A DNA stretch of 43,203 bases from Lacticaseibacillus suilingensis (GTDB lineage Bacteria > Bacillota > Bacilli > Lactobacillales > Lactobacillaceae): NCBI RefSeq assembly GCF_016861845.1, contig NZ_BOLV01000021.1, positions 1 to 43,203 on the forward strand, given 5' to 3'. The notes beneath the pieces were generated by a model. It did no database searches. It was not told the DNA's origin and saw only the letters and a list, made by a program, of their open reading frames with translations. Below, one piece after another: positions 7,574 to 15,935 of this stretch (the stretch's first letter is position 1; every line of letters begins with the position of its first letter). The position numbers were made by a program, and so were the translations under genes.

Positions 7574-8788
7574 TTAGTCGAGTGGTTTGCCCATGGTCTC
7601 CTGGCCCAAAACGAAGACGGCCACCACCGCAATTAAAATTGCGGCTGTGAAGATACCAAAAATCACCGGCAATGCGGCCCCGTGGCCAATCATCGTGCCC
7701 ACCAACAGTGGCCCGACAATCCCCCCGATACGACCAATGCCAGCCGACAAGCCAGAACCGCTGCTGCGAATGACACTCGGGTATTGCTCTGGCGAATACG
7801 CGTACAAAGCGCCCCACGCCCCAAGGTTGAAGAACGACAGCAACATGCCGGAAATCAGCAGCATCGGCAAACTCGTCGCCAGCCCAAAGCCTAACGCTGC
7901 CAGCGCCGTGCCGAACAAGAAGCCGCCCAGCACCGGTTTACGGCCCCATTTTTCAATCAGCCATGCCGCCACGAAGTAACCCGGCAGCTGGGCCAGCGTC
8001 ATCACGAGCACATAGCCGAAAGAATTAATCAGGGAAAAGCCCTTCAGCACCATGACGCTGGGCAGCCACAGGAACATGCCATAGTAGGAAAAGACCACCA
8101 TGAACCACACCACCCACAGCATGAGCGTCGCCCGGCGATACGGTGGCCGCCACAACTTCAAGAAGGTGGGCCAAAAGCGCGGTTTAGCTTGGACATTTTT
8201 CGCTAAGTACACCGGCGATTCTTTAATTCCTTCCCGAAAATAAAACGCATAGACAGCGGCTAGGCCGGTAATCACCATGGCGACCCGCCAGCCCCAGTGC
8301 GGAATCACGAAATACGACAGTAGCGCCGCCAGCAGCCACCCAGCTGCCCAAAAGCTTTCCAGTAGCACCACACTGCGGCCGCGGTGCTCAGACGCCACGC
8401 TTTCCGACACCAGCGTCGACGCCACTGGCAACTCCCCGCCCAGCCCCATGCCAATCAAGAGCCGCAGCACCATGAAAAACGCGTACCCCGTGGCCAGCGC
8501 GGATAAGGCTGACCCCAGTGAAAAAATCAAGAGCGTGACGATCAGCACGGTTTTGCGGCCGATCCGGTCCGCCAACATGCCGAAGACGATTGCCCCGATT
8601 GCCATGCCAACGCTACCGATACTGCCGATCCAGCCCATTTGCACTGGATTCAGCTGCCACTCTTCATGCACTGCCGCAATCACGAACGAAAGCATCCCCA
8701 CATCCATGGCATCAAACAGCCAGGCCACCCCGACCCCAGTAATCAAACGCGCATGGGCCATAAGCCCTGCCGGTTTGGTTGTTTCCAT
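7574..8788 (-). CDS. MFS transporter, aromatic acid/H+ symporter or NiaP type
   Basis: 404 residues from the ATG at 8788, with GGGGG 10 bases upstream. A TTG two codons earlier is less likely. It is a twelve-helix major facilitator protein with the loop 2-3 signature GMLADRIGRKT, its counterpart WLIEKWGRKPVL in the second half, and DAMDVGMLSF in helix 1. The helix-1 Asp pair is typical of the aromatic-acid and niacin transporter branch (AAHS/NiaP). The substrate is not readable from sequence; pncA elsewhere in the window is compatible with nicotinate but not evidence for it. It is transcribed alone, flanked by terminators on both sides. Confidence 0.88.
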   Translation of the reverse strand: METTKPAGLMAHARLITGVGVAWLFDAMDVGMLSFVIAAVHEEWQLNPVQMGWIGSIGSVGMAIGAIVFGMLADRIGRKTVLIVTLLIFSLGSALSALATGYAFFMVLRLLIGMGLGGELPVASTLVSESVASEHRGRSVVLLESFWAAGWLLAALLSYFVIPHWGWRVAMVITGLAAVYAFYFREGIKESPVYLAKNVQAKPRFWPTFLKLWRPPYRRATLMLWVVWFMVVFSYYGMFLWLPSVMVLKGFSLINSFGYVLVMTLAQLPGYFVAAWLIEKWGRKPVLGGFLFGTALAALGFGLATSLPMLLISGMLLSFFNLGAWGALYAYSPEQYPSVIRSSGSGLSAGIGRIGGIVGPLLVGTMIGHGAALPVIFGIFTAAILIAVVAVFVLGQETMGKPLD

Positions 8789-8811
8789 CAGCAAAAATCC
8801 CCCTTTTAATC

Positions 8812-8839
8812 AAAAAACGCTGGTGTCAAGACACTAGCG
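8812..8839 (-). terminator. Terminator between truA and the MFS gene
   Basis: On the minus strand a 10-bp stem (CGCTAGTGTC with GACACCAGCG, one G-U) and a 2-4 base loop are followed by six T (A6 at 8812-8817 on plus). It lies 55 bases after the truA stop and 24 bases before the MFS start. Confidence 0.82.
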
Positions 8840-8851
8840 CTGATGGAACTT

Positions 8852-8880
8852 ATTTTGCCGGATGAGGGGTGTCTTGTCAA
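8852..8880 (-). promoter_or_regulatory. Candidate promoter for the MFS gene, upstream of a terminator
   Basis: TTGACA (8880-8875) and CAAAAT (8857-8852) on the minus strand are separated by 17 bases. Transcription would start just before the terminator hairpin at 8839-8818, so a real promoter here would make that hairpin an attenuator. Confidence 0.45.
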
Positions 8881-8894
8881 TAGCAAACTGCTGG

Positions 8895-9638
8895 CTAGTA
8901 ATAGACTTCCTTCAGATAAAGGCCTGACGCCGGCGCGGTGCCGCGGGCTTGCTGGCGGTCTTTGACCTGATACAGGCGCTGAAAATCATGGACAGCCCGC
9001 CGCCCGTTGCCGATCTCCAGCAGCGTCGCTACCAGAATGCGCACCATGTTGTACAAAAAGCCATTGCCGTAAAACTCAAAGCGGATTTCATTGTGCGCCG
9101 GGTCATCCTGGACCGTGGCTTCATAGATGGTGCGCACCTTGTCTTCAATCACGCCACCGCTGGCGGCAAAGCTGGTAAAGTCATGGGTACCCACCACATC
9201 TTTCAAGGCCTCACGAATGCGGTCTAAATCAAGCGGATACGGATAGTGCCCGGTATACAGGCGGTTGAAGGGATCGGTGAACCGGCCCCGGGCCACGCGG
9301 TACACATAGCGCTTACCCTTGGCACTGTACCGGGCATGGAAAGTCGCAGGCACAATTTCCGCTTTCAGAATTTCCACGTCCAGCGGCATCAGGGAATTCA
9401 TCGCCAGCATCATTGAGCGTTCGGGAATATTACCCGGGTAATCAAACGAAATCACCTGCCCCAAGGCATGCACACCAGAATCAGTGCGGCCAGAACCATC
9501 AACATGGATATGATCGACCTTGGCCATTTTGCCTAATGCTTTCTCTAGGACGCCTTGCACCGTACGCTGGCGCGGCTGAATTTGATAGCCCGCAAACTTG
9601 GTGCCGTCATAGGCCAAGGTTAATTTGTAATGTGTCAT
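8895..9638 (-). CDS. truA: tRNA pseudouridine(38-40) synthase TruA
   Basis: 247 residues from the ATG at 9638, with GAGGG upstream; an in-frame start at 9677 would lie inside a terminator hairpin. TruA isomerises uridines 38, 39 and 40 in the anticodon arm. The catalytic Asp is in the [15 protein letters not shown] block, and YRV, FHARY and [14 protein letters not shown] are also present. It follows ecfT, the usual Lactobacillales arrangement, but a terminator-like hairpin lies between them. Confidence 0.97.
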   Translation of the reverse strand: MTHYKLTLAYDGTKFAGYQIQPRQRTVQGVLEKALGKMAKVDHIHVDGSGRTDSGVHALGQVISFDYPGNIPERSMMLAMNSLMPLDVEILKAEIVPATFHARYSAKGKRYVYRVARGRFTDPFNRLYTGHYPYPLDLDRIREALKDVVGTHDFTSFAASGGVIEDKVRTIYEATVQDDPAHNEIRFEFYGNGFLYNMVRILVATLLEIGNGRRAVHDFQRLYQVKDRQQARGTAPASGLYLKEVYY

Positions 9639-9651
9639 TATTTTTCCCTCT

Positions 9652-9680
9652 AAAAAGACGTGAGGGCTGCCCCTCACGTC
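9652..9680 (-). terminator. Terminator or attenuator between ecfT and truA
   Basis: On the minus strand a perfect 10-bp stem GACGTGAGGG / CCCTCACGTC with a 4-base loop is followed by TTTTT. It starts 8 bases after the ecfT stop and ends 14 bases before the truA start codon. truA therefore depends on read-through, or on a promoter I could not find. Confidence 0.8.
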
Positions 9681-9687
9681 GAAATGA

Positions 9688-10482
9688 TCAAGCTCTTAAG
9701 AACACAAGGCCCACGGTCAGAAGCACCATCGCCAGGCCCGCCACAATATCGGGCTGGTGATACTGCAAAATCCGGAACTTGGTCCGACCATCGCCGCCTT
9801 GATACCCGCGCGCATCCATCGCCGTCGCCAAATCTTCAGCAATGCCGAAGCTATCCACGAACAACGGAATCAGCAGCGGCACCACCGCCTTCATCTGCTG
9901 GAACAAGTTGCCCGAGCCAAAATCGACGCCTCGCGCGCGCTGCGCATTCATGATCTTGGTGGTTTGATCCATCAAGGTCGGCACAAAGCGCAAGGCAATC
10001 TGGAGCACCAGTGCCAGCTCAGTCACCGGCACGCCGATTCGGCGCAAGGGCTTGAGCAGCGATTCCACTGCATCCGCTAAGGACAGGGGCTGGGTGGTCA
10101 ACGTCAACAGCGTCGACACGAAAATAATCAGCACGAAGCGCATGAAGATGAATGCCCCGTTGGTCAGGCCATACTGGGTAATCGCCAGCCAGCCCCAGGA
10201 CCAATACACCGTGCCGCCTTTGGTAAAGAAGATCTGCAAGGCGACCGTGAACAAAATCAGCCAGATCATTGGGCGCACGCCGCGCAAGAAGAAACCGAGC
10301 TTGATTTTGGACAGGGCCACCATCACCATCGTGGCCACGAACATCAGCAAATAGGATTGCCAGTTATTGGCCAGAAAGATAATGCCAATGTAGTAAAAAC
10401 TGGCCATTAACTTGGTGCGCGGGTCTAAGCGGTGCACCCAGGAATCGCCAGGCAAATAGCGCCCGAGCAGCAGCTTAGTCAT
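9688..10482 (-). CDS. ecfT: Energy-coupling factor transporter transmembrane protein EcfT
   Basis: 264 residues starting at ATG 10482 with GGAGG 8 bases upstream. EcfT is the membrane scaffold of group II ECF importers. It joins interchangeable vitamin-binding S-proteins to the two ATPases. The sequence has several hydrophobic helices and both coupling-helix signatures, [11 protein letters not shown] and [10 protein letters not shown], whose Ala-Arg-Gly motifs contact the ATPases. The start overlaps the ecfA2 stop by 8 bases (ATGACTAA), so translation is coupled. The S-components are encoded elsewhere. Confidence 0.96.
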   Translation of the reverse strand: MTKLLLGRYLPGDSWVHRLDPRTKLMASFYYIGIIFLANNWQSYLLMFVATMVMVALSKIKLGFFLRGVRPMIWLILFTVALQIFFTKGGTVYWSWGWLAITQYGLTNGAFIFMRFVLIIFVSTLLTLTTQPLSLADAVESLLKPLRRIGVPVTELALVLQIALRFVPTLMDQTTKIMNAQRARGVDFGSGNLFQQMKAVVPLLIPLFVDSFGIAEDLATAMDARGYQGGDGRTKFRILQYHQPDIVAGLAMVLLTVGLVFLRA

Positions 10483-11341
10483 GGGCGCCACCTCCGATTT
10501 GCGGCAGCAGCTGCTGCGCGAGTTCTTCGGTGGTCAGCGGCTGCGGGTCAAACTGGAACCCTTTGGCTGTTAATGCTTGCGCCATTTGGGCCGTTTTCGG
10601 TAAGCCCAACTGGTGCGCCGTCAGCCACGCCGGGTCGGCAAAAATCGTCCGGGGACTGCCAGTTTTGATCAGCTGGCCTTGGTCCATCACCAGCACCTGG
10701 TCCGCAAAGTCAGCAACATCGTCCATCAAATGCGTCACCAGCACAATGGTCAGGCCTTGGGTTTCATGGAGCTTTTGAAACATCGCCATCATTTCATTGC
10801 GCCCTGCTGGATCCAGCCCGGCAGTCGGTTCATCCAGGACCAACACCTCTGGCTGCATCGCCAGCACGCCGGCAATCGCCACCCGGCGCATTTGGCCGCC
10901 TGACAAATCAAACGGGGACTGTTCCAGCACGGAATCCGGCAAGCCCACCAGCTTGACCATTTGAGCCGCTAACTTCAAGGCTTCTTCATCACTGACGCCA
11001 AAGTTCTTCGGCCCAAAGGCAATATCTTTGGCCACGGTTTGTTCAAACAGCTGATTTTCCGCGAATTGGAAGACCATGCCGACTTTTTGCCGCAACGGCT
11101 TGAGGTTTTTGTTGGAGGTTTCATTGGTGATTTTGAAATCGCCAATCGTGACGGTGCCACTGGTGGGTTTGAGTAAAGCATTCAGGTGTTGCAACAAGGT
11201 GCTTTTCCCGCTACCAGTGTGGCCGATGATGGCAGTGTAACTGCCATCCTTGATGGTCACCGAGACATCCTTGAGCCCATCACCAGCAAAGGGGGTCCCT
11301 GCCTGATAGGTAAAGTTTACATGGTCGAATGTAATGTCCAC
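10475..11341 (-). CDS. ecfA2: Energy-coupling factor ATPase EcfA2 (CbiO-like)
   Basis: 288 residues from GTG 11341. ABC ATPase subunit of the ECF vitamin importer. Walker A GHTGSGKS is at 40-47, the Q-loop [13 protein letters not shown] near 91-103, the signature LSGGQMRR at 146-153, and Walker B VLVLDEP ends with Asp170-Glu171. Its start overlaps the 3' end of ecfA1 by 25 bases, so the two ATPases are translationally coupled. No strong ribosome site stands directly before the GTG. Confidence 0.96.
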   Translation of the reverse strand: MDITFDHVNFTYQAGTPFAGDGLKDVSVTIKDGSYTAIIGHTGSGKSTLLQHLNALLKPTSGTVTIGDFKITNETSNKNLKPLRQKVGMVFQFAENQLFEQTVAKDIAFGPKNFGVSDEEALKLAAQMVKLVGLPDSVLEQSPFDLSGGQMRRVAIAGVLAMQPEVLVLDEPTAGLDPAGRNEMMAMFQKLHETQGLTIVLVTHLMDDVADFADQVLVMDQGQLIKTGSPRTIFADPAWLTAHQLGLPKTAQMAQALTAKGFQFDPQPLTTEELAQQLLPQIGGGAHD

Positions 11342-12150
11342 AGGTAGTTCACCAGCCCTTCTTCATCAAGATAATCCTTCGGCATCGTGGCGCCGGCGCG
11401 ACGTAATGCGGCCTTAAGCCGCTCTGGATAAGGCACATCTAACCCCAACGCGAGCAGTTCCTCGCCATGGGTAAAAATCTCGGCCGGCGTGCCCGACTCC
11501 ACAATTTCACCATCGTTTAACAGCACGACCCGGTCCGCCGAGGCCGCTTCGTCGACATCATGAGTAATCGACAGCACGGTCATATTGGTTTGCGCCCGCA
11601 GTTGTTGAATCAAGGCCAGCACTTCGGCCCGCCCTGCCGGATCCAGCATCGAGGTGGCTTCATCCAAAATAATGATCTCGGGCCGCTGGGCAATGATGCC
11701 TGCGATCGCCACCCGCTGTTTTTGGCCACCAGAAAGGCGCGCCGGCTCCCGCGTGGCAAAGTCCAACATGTTCACTTGGGCCAGGGCATCGTGAACCCGC
11801 GTGACCATTTCTGATCGCGGCACTGCTCGGTTTTCCAAGCCAAAGGCCACATCATCCTGGACCGTGGCCCCGACGAACTGATTATCGGGATTTTGGAACA
11901 CAATGCCAACTTTTTCGCGAATCGCCCAGACGTTGGCTTCAGTTAATGGCAATCCCGCCACCGTCACCTGCCCTGAAGCCGGCGCCAACAGCCCATTAAT
12001 ATTCTTGGCTAAAGTACTTTTACCAGAGCCGTTATGGCCAATGATGGCCACCCACTCCCCGGCGTTCACCTGCAGCGAAACATCGCGCAAGGCCGGTTTG
12101 GTTTGATCCGGATAAGCAAAATTCAGATGTTCGATGTCGATCAAAGCCAC
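11317..12150 (-). CDS. ecfA1: Energy-coupling factor ATPase EcfA1 (CbiO-like)
   Basis: 277 residues from GTG 12150, chosen because AAGGAGG lies 7 bases upstream; the longer open frame to 12312 crosses a terminator region. Walker A GHNGSGKS is at 38-45, [13 protein letters not shown] near 85-97, the signature LSGGQ at 139-143, and Walker B ends with Asp163-Glu164. With EcfA2 and EcfT it forms the shared energising module that takes up several vitamins through different S-proteins. It is first gene of the ecf unit, downstream of the rplQ terminators. Confidence 0.96.
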   Translation of the reverse strand: MALIDIEHLNFAYPDQTKPALRDVSLQVNAGEWVAIIGHNGSGKSTLAKNINGLLAPASGQVTVAGLPLTEANVWAIREKVGIVFQNPDNQFVGATVQDDVAFGLENRAVPRSEMVTRVHDALAQVNMLDFATREPARLSGGQKQRVAIAGIIAQRPEIIILDEATSMLDPAGRAEVLALIQQLRAQTNMTVLSITHDVDEAASADRVVLLNDGEIVESGTPAEIFTHGEELLALGLDVPYPERLKAALRRAGATMPKDYLDEEGLVNYLWTLHSTM

Positions 12151-12196
12151 AGCGCAGCCTCCTTGAGCGGTTTGCAAACAATCACAACTGTCAATC

Positions 12197-12205
12197 ATGA
12201 TACCA
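12197..12205 (-). promoter_or_regulatory. Possible extended -10 promoter of the ecf operon
   Basis: TGG followed by TATCAT on the minus strand forms an extended -10, about 47 bases before the ecfA1 start and after the terminators of the preceding operon. No good -35 box is seen 17 bases upstream, so this is tentative. Confidence 0.3.
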
Positions 12206-12247
12206 TATTTTAACGCTGCTCGCTGGGCCTGCAAACGTTCGGCCACT

Positions 12248-12274
12248 AAAAAAGCTGAGGCAGCTGCCCCAGCC
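12248..12274 (-). terminator. Second terminator after rplQ
   Basis: On the minus strand GCTGGGGCAG and CTGCCTCAGC (one mismatch or wobble) form a stem followed by TTTTTT (A6 at 12248-12253 on plus). It backs up the U-run that ends the L17 downstream element just before it. Confidence 0.75.
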
Positions 12275-12286
12275 TTTTCTATGTAC

Positions 12287-12444
12287 AAAAAAATCATTTG
12301 AGATGGAGACACCGGTTGCCCGGTGCTCGCAAGCTAGACTCGGCAGGGTTGCCCCTGGGACAAATGTCCATACCCATCGGTAGCCAACATCGTAACGCTC
12401 CATCGATCAAATGATCAAAGTGAATCGGCCACTAGGGTCGATTC
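12287..12444 (-). ncRNA. L17 downstream element RNA in the 3' UTR of rplQ
   Basis: A highly structured RNA lies on the minus strand after rplQ. An outer stem pairs 12398-12415 with 12293-12308 (ATCATTTGA/TCAAATGAT and GATGGAG/CTCCATC, with a 2-base bulge), and its 3' arm runs directly into U7 (12287-12293). Inside it are small hairpins with tetraloops: TACC-GATG-GGTA, GGAC-ATTT-GTCC, CAGGG-GCAA-CCCTG, GCT-TGCG-AGC and CACCGG-GCAA-CCGGTG. A further hairpin GAATCG/CGATTC (12444-12439 with 12427-12422) precedes it. Position and complexity fit the L17 downstream element known from lactic acid bacteria and Listeria, whose role is unknown. The U-run suggests it also terminates the operon. The name is from memory of that motif; the folding is read from the sequence. 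Confidence 0.7.
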
Positions 12445-12472
12445 GGTTTTGAAATTCGGTTCATCAAATGGT

Positions 12473-12853
12473 TTAAACCATTTCGATAATCACCAGTTGT
12501 GCGCCATCACCGCGGCGAGCACCCATCTTCAAAATGCGGGTGTAGCCACCGTTGCGTTCAGCATAACGTGGGGCAACATCACTGAACAGTTTCTGCAAAG
12601 CAGACTGAACAACAACACTGTCACCGTCTTCCTTCACGTCAGCAATCTTGTTGCGAAGGAATGCAGCCGCCTGACGACGAGCATGGAGATCGCCACGCTT
12701 GCCCAGTGTGACCATCTTATCAAAGGTGGAACGAATTTCCTTGGCGCGGGCTTCGGTCGTGGTGATACGTTCATTCACGATCAGATCCGTCGTCAAGTCG
12801 CGCAGCAACGCTTTACGTTGTGAGCTTGTGCGCCCTAATTTCCGGTAACTCAT
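12473..12853 (-). CDS. rplQ: 50S ribosomal protein L17
   Basis: 126 residues, complete, beginning [18 protein letters not shown], the typical L17 start. It binds 23S rRNA domain III near the exit-tunnel rim. AAAGGAGG precedes the ATG. It is the last gene of the alpha operon, 21 bases after rpoA, and is followed by a large structured RNA and two terminators. Confidence 0.98.
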   Translation of the reverse strand: MSYRKLGRTSSQRKALLRDLTTDLIVNERITTTEARAKEIRSTFDKMVTLGKRGDLHARRQAAAFLRNKIADVKEDGDSVVVQSALQKLFSDVAPRYAERNGGYTRILKMGARRGDGAQLVIIEMV

Positions 12854-12874
12854 GGATTGGCCTCCTTTTGTGTA

Positions 12875-13813
12875 TTAGTCTTCCTTACGTAGGCTCAGAC
12901 CCAGATCAGACAGCTTGTTTTTAACTTCTTCAAGCGACTTGCGGCCCAAGTTCCGTACTTTCATCATATCGGCTTCGGTCTTGTTGGTTAACTCCTGAAC
13001 CGTGTTGATACCAGCACGCTTCAAGCAGTTGTAAGAACGGACAGACAAGTCGAGCTCTTCGATGGTCATCTCGAGCATCTTTTCCTTGTGGGTCTCTTCT
13101 TTTTCGACCATGATCTCGGCGTTCTTGGCTTCATCAGTCAAGTTAACAAAAATGTCGAGGTGTTCGGTCAAAATCTTAGCCGCCAAGCTGATGGCTTCAC
13201 GCGGAGAGATCGAACCGTTCGTCCAAACATCCAACGTCAGCTTATCGAAGTCATTCCGGCGACCGACACGGGTGCTTTCAACTTGATAATTGACCCGGCT
13301 AATTGGGGTAAAAATCGAGTCGATTGGGAGCACACCGATCGGCATGTTTTCGGTCTTGTTTTGATCTGCAGCCACGTAGCCGCGACCCGTACGAACGGTC
13401 ATGCGGACATGGAAGTGGCCCCCTTCGGCAACGGTACAAATGTACTGTTCGGGGTTCAATACCTCAACATCACTGTCTGTGACGATATCGGCGGCGGTCA
13501 CGGTAGCCGGACCTTCAACGTCGATCTCGACGGTCTTATCTTCATCCGAATGCATCTTCAAAGCAAGCTTCTTGATGTTCAGGATGATCTGCGTAACGTC
13601 TTCCAGCACCCCGTCAATCGTGGAGAACTCATGGAGCACGCCATCGATTTGGATGTTAGAAACCGCAGCACCTGGCAAAGAAGAGAGCAGAATCCGCCGC
13701 AGCGAGTTGCCCAATGTGGTGCCGTAGCCGCGTTCTAGCGGTTCGACCACAAACTTGCCGTAGTTGGTGCTTTCGTCAACCTTTGTGATGTTCGGCTTTT
13801 CAAATTCGATCAT
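12875..13813 (-). CDS. rpoA: DNA-directed RNA polymerase subunit alpha
   Basis: 312 residues, normal for Firmicutes. The N-terminal domain (about 1-230) dimerises and nucleates assembly of the beta and beta' subunits; [16 protein letters not shown] near residues 31-46 is the hallmark. The C-terminal domain (about 245-312) binds UP elements and activators, with the helix-hairpin-helix part [14 protein letters not shown] and [15 protein letters not shown]. It lies between rpsK and rplQ; the 113-base gap before it holds two perfect hairpins, unusually large for this operon. Confidence 0.98.
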   Translation of the reverse strand: MIEFEKPNITKVDESTNYGKFVVEPLERGYGTTLGNSLRRILLSSLPGAAVSNIQIDGVLHEFSTIDGVLEDVTQIILNIKKLALKMHSDEDKTVEIDVEGPATVTAADIVTDSDVEVLNPEQYICTVAEGGHFHVRMTVRTGRGYVAADQNKTENMPIGVLPIDSIFTPISRVNYQVESTRVGRRNDFDKLTLDVWTNGSISPREAISLAAKILTEHLDIFVNLTDEAKNAEIMVEKEETHKEKMLEMTIEELDLSVRSYNCLKRAGINTVQELTNKTEADMMKVRNLGRKSLEEVKNKLSDLGLSLRKED

Positions 13814-13864
13814 CTAGTCTGTACCCCTTTCAAAACGAGAAGTGAACCTTGTTTCCCAGCACGT

Positions 13865-13915
13865 GGCAAACCGGTGCGGTTTGCCGCAATTTTGGCGACC
13901 AAGCGTTGCCAAAAT
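13865..13915 (-). promoter_or_regulatory. Two adjacent hairpins in the rpsK-rpoA gap
   Basis: On the minus strand ATTTTGGC (13915-13908) pairs with GCCAAAAT (13896-13889) over 8 bp with an 11-base loop. After 3 bases, GGCAAACCG (13885-13877) pairs with CGGTTTGCC (13873-13865) over 9 bp with a 3-base loop. No T-run follows either, so these are not terminators. They could be processing sites, mRNA stabilisers or a protein-binding leader for rpoA. Confidence 0.7.
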
Positions 13916-13926
13916 AGGGTAAACAA

Positions 13927-14316
13927 TTACACACGACGACGCTTCGGAGGACGAGAACCGTTATGAGGCACTGGGGTCACATCGCGGATCGCGGTCACTT
14001 CAAGACCAGTTGCCTGGAGCGAACGAATCGCAGCTTCACGACCGGAACCTGGGCCCTTGACAGCAACTTCAACAGACTTCATGCCATGTTCCATGGATTC
14101 CTTAGCCGCCGCTTCAGCAGCCATTTGCGCAGCAAATGGCGTGGACTTACGGGAGCCTTTGAAACCGAGGGCACCAGCAGAAGACCAAGCAATCGCGTTA
14201 CCGCGAGGATCTGTGATCATGACCAACGTGTTGTTGAACGTTGAGTGGATGTGCGCAACGCCACTTTCAATGTTCTTACGAACACGGCGCTTGCGTGTGG
14301 TTTTTCTTACAGCCAT
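13927..14316 (-). CDS. rpsK: 30S ribosomal protein S11
   Basis: 129 residues. S11 sits on the 30S platform at the mRNA exit. Blocks such as [18 protein letters not shown], the [21 protein letters not shown] region and the C-terminal tail [13 protein letters not shown] are intact. A gap of 21 bases separates it from rpsM. Confidence 0.98.
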   Translation of the reverse strand: MAVRKTTRKRRVRKNIESGVAHIHSTFNNTLVMITDPRGNAIAWSSAGALGFKGSRKSTPFAAQMAAEAAAKESMEHGMKSVEVAVKGPGSGREAAIRSLQATGLEVTAIRDVTPVPHNGSRPPKRRRV

Positions 14317-14337
14317 CGATACTTACCTCCTTTTTAA

Positions 14338-14703
14338 TTATTTCTTCTTCCCGGCGATGGTAATCTTCTTACCTTTACGGGTCCGGGCGTTGTTCTTGGT
14401 GTTTTGACCACGAACAGGCAGACCGCGACGGTGACGCATGCCACGGTATGAGCCGATTTCTTGAAGCCGCTTGATGTTCAGGCTAACTTCACGGCGCAGA
14501 TCGCCTTCAACTTTAACGTTGTCGACGGCTGCACGGATCTTGTCTTCCTGGTCGGGAGTCAAGTCTTCTTCGCGGACGTCTTCAGGAACGCCTGCTTCTT
14601 TCAGAATCTTCTTGGCGGTCGTGTTGCCGATCCCAAAAATGTAGGTCAGCGCAATGACGATTTGCTTACCACGTGGTAAGTCAACACCTGCGATACGAGC
14701 CAT
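14338..14703 (-). CDS. rpsM: 30S ribosomal protein S13
   Basis: 121 residues, beginning [16 protein letters not shown]13 lies in the head of the 30S subunit and contacts the P-site tRNA and the 50S B1 bridges. The helix-two-turn-helix region and the basic tail ([20 protein letters not shown]) are intact. Fourth gene from the 3' end of the alpha segment. Confidence 0.98.
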   Translation of the reverse strand: MARIAGVDLPRGKQIVIALTYIFGIGNTTAKKILKEAGVPEDVREEDLTPDQEDKIRAAVDNVKVEGDLRREVSLNIKRLQEIGSYRGMRHRRGLPVRGQNTKNNARTRKGKKITIAGKKK

Positions 14704-14729
14704 ATGATGACACCTCCTATTTTAGTGAA

Positions 14730-14849
14730 TTATGAACCTTGGCGTTGCTTGTGTTTCGGGTTAGCAGAGCAGATGATCATGACGCGGCCTTTGCGGCGGA
14801 TGACCTTGCAGTGCTCGCACATCTTTTTAACAGATGGACGTACTTTCAT
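14730..14849 (-). CDS. rpmJ: 50S ribosomal protein L36
   Basis: A 39-residue protein starting [19 protein letters not shown] and ending in HKQRQGS. It is the zinc-ribbon (C+) form, with Cys11, Cys14, Cys27 and His32 as zinc ligands. It is easily missed because of its size. It sits between infA and rpsM exactly as in other Firmicutes, with a ribosome site (GAGGAGG) upstream of ATG 14849. The extra C-terminal Ser after the usual QG ending is a small variant. Confidence 0.95.
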   Translation of the reverse strand: MKVRPSVKKMCEHCKVIRRKGRVMIICSANPKHKQRQGS

Positions 14850-14903
14850 GATTAGTAGCCTCCTCTTGGAAACGTGCTTGCAGAATGCATGCACTCTGGC
14901 AAA

Positions 14904-15122
14904 TTACTTGAAACGGTACGTGATCCGGCCTTTAGTCAGATCATATGGCGACAGTTCTACAGTCACACGATCCCCAGGCAAAATGCGGATGTAGTGCATC
15001 CGAATCTTCCCTGACACATGCGCAAGAATCGTCGCGCCATTTTCAAGCTCGACTTTGAACATCGCGTTCGGTAAAGTATCGACCACGGTGCCCTGAATTT
15101 CGATCACATCGTCTTTTGCCAC
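14904..15122 (-). CDS. infA: Translation initiation factor IF-1
   Basis: 72 residues, a single OB-fold. It blocks the 30S A site during initiation together with IF-2 and IF-3. The start is GTG 15122 ([19 protein letters not shown]), with AGGAGG upstream. A promoter with an extended -10 lies in the 131-base gap between adk and infA, so infA-rpmJ-rpsM-rpsK-rpoA-rplQ can be transcribed separately from the upstream operon. Confidence 0.97.
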   Translation of the reverse strand: MAKDDVIEIQGTVVDTLPNAMFKVELENGATILAHVSGKIRMHYIRILPGDRVTVELSPYDLTKGRITYRFK

Positions 15123-15199
15123 GAAATATATTCCTCCTAATTGTTTGGATCACACGCGAAAACGTTGAAGCCACATCTGGCCTCAGCGCATACCGCGAT

Positions 15200-15228
15200 A
15201 TTGTAACATAATTCGACCACTTTGAAAA
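15200..15228 (-). promoter_or_regulatory. Internal promoter upstream of infA
   Basis: On the minus strand TTTTCA (15228-15223) and TACAAT (15205-15200) are separated by 17 bases, with TG one base before the -10. It is the only larger gap inside the superoperon with a convincing promoter. Confidence 0.6.
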
Positions 15229-15253
15229 CAGTCAGGCCGTGGCCAAAAGACGA

Positions 15254-15910
15254 TTACTGGGCGATCGTCTCCAGGATCTTTTTGATCTCGGCGAAAACCA
15301 GATCGATGTCTTGGTCGCCGTTGACGTTGAACAACAGGTGCCGCTGATCGTAAAAATCAAGCAGCGGCGTGTTCATTTCGATGTTCACCTTCAACCGGTT
15401 TTTCACGGTTTCCGGCTTGTCATCATCACGCTGGAAGAACTCGTGGTGACCACAACGATCACAGGTGTCAGCCACCTTGGTCGGGTTGTACAGCTTATGG
15501 TAGGTGGCGCCACAGTTTTTGCAAATGTAGCGGCCAGATAAGCGTTCAACCAGGACATCCGGCTTAACGTCAATATTGATCACCGCGTCGATCGGCTTGG
15601 CCAATGTTTTGGTGATGGTTTCAAGTGCTTCAGCTTGTGCAATGGTCCGTGGGAACCCATCCAGCATATAGCCTTCATCGGTATCCTTCTCACCAAGGCG
15701 GTCCTTGACGATGCCATCAACGACTTCGTCAGGTACCAGTTGACCCTTGTCGATAAATGCTTTGGCTTGCTTGCCCATTTCGGTGCCAGCAGCCATCGCG
15801 GCGCGGAACATGTCCCCCGTACTGATGTGGGCAACGGGATAGGCGTCTTCAATGCGTTCCGCCTGGGTCCCTTTACCTGCACCTGGAAGTCCCATTAAAA
15901 TGAGATTCAC
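15254..15910 (-). CDS. adk: Adenylate kinase
   Basis: 218 residues from GTG 15910 with GGAGG upstream. It interconverts ATP + AMP and two ADP. The P-loop [10 protein letters not shown] is at 8-17, the AMP-binding STGDMFR near 31-37 and DGFPRT near 84-89. The long LID domain has a zinc site, with Cys pairs in CKNC and CDRC, as in Gram-positive enzymes. It follows secY by 25 bases in the spc operon, coupling nucleotide balance to ribosome synthesis. Confidence 0.98.
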   Translation of the reverse strand: MNLILMGLPGAGKGTQAERIEDAYPVAHISTGDMFRAAMAAGTEMGKQAKAFIDKGQLVPDEVVDGIVKDRLGEKDTDEGYMLDGFPRTIAQAEALETITKTLAKPIDAVINIDVKPDVLVERLSGRYICKNCGATYHKLYNPTKVADTCDRCGHHEFFQRDDDKPETVKNRLKVNIEMNTPLLDFYDQRHLLFNVNGDQDIDLVFAEIKKILETIAQ

Positions 15911-15935
15911 GTTGCTTCCTCCTATTAATATGACA

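Noticed and set aside
13865-13915. Terminator before rpoA
   Set aside because: Stems are strong but neither is followed by a T-run on either strand.
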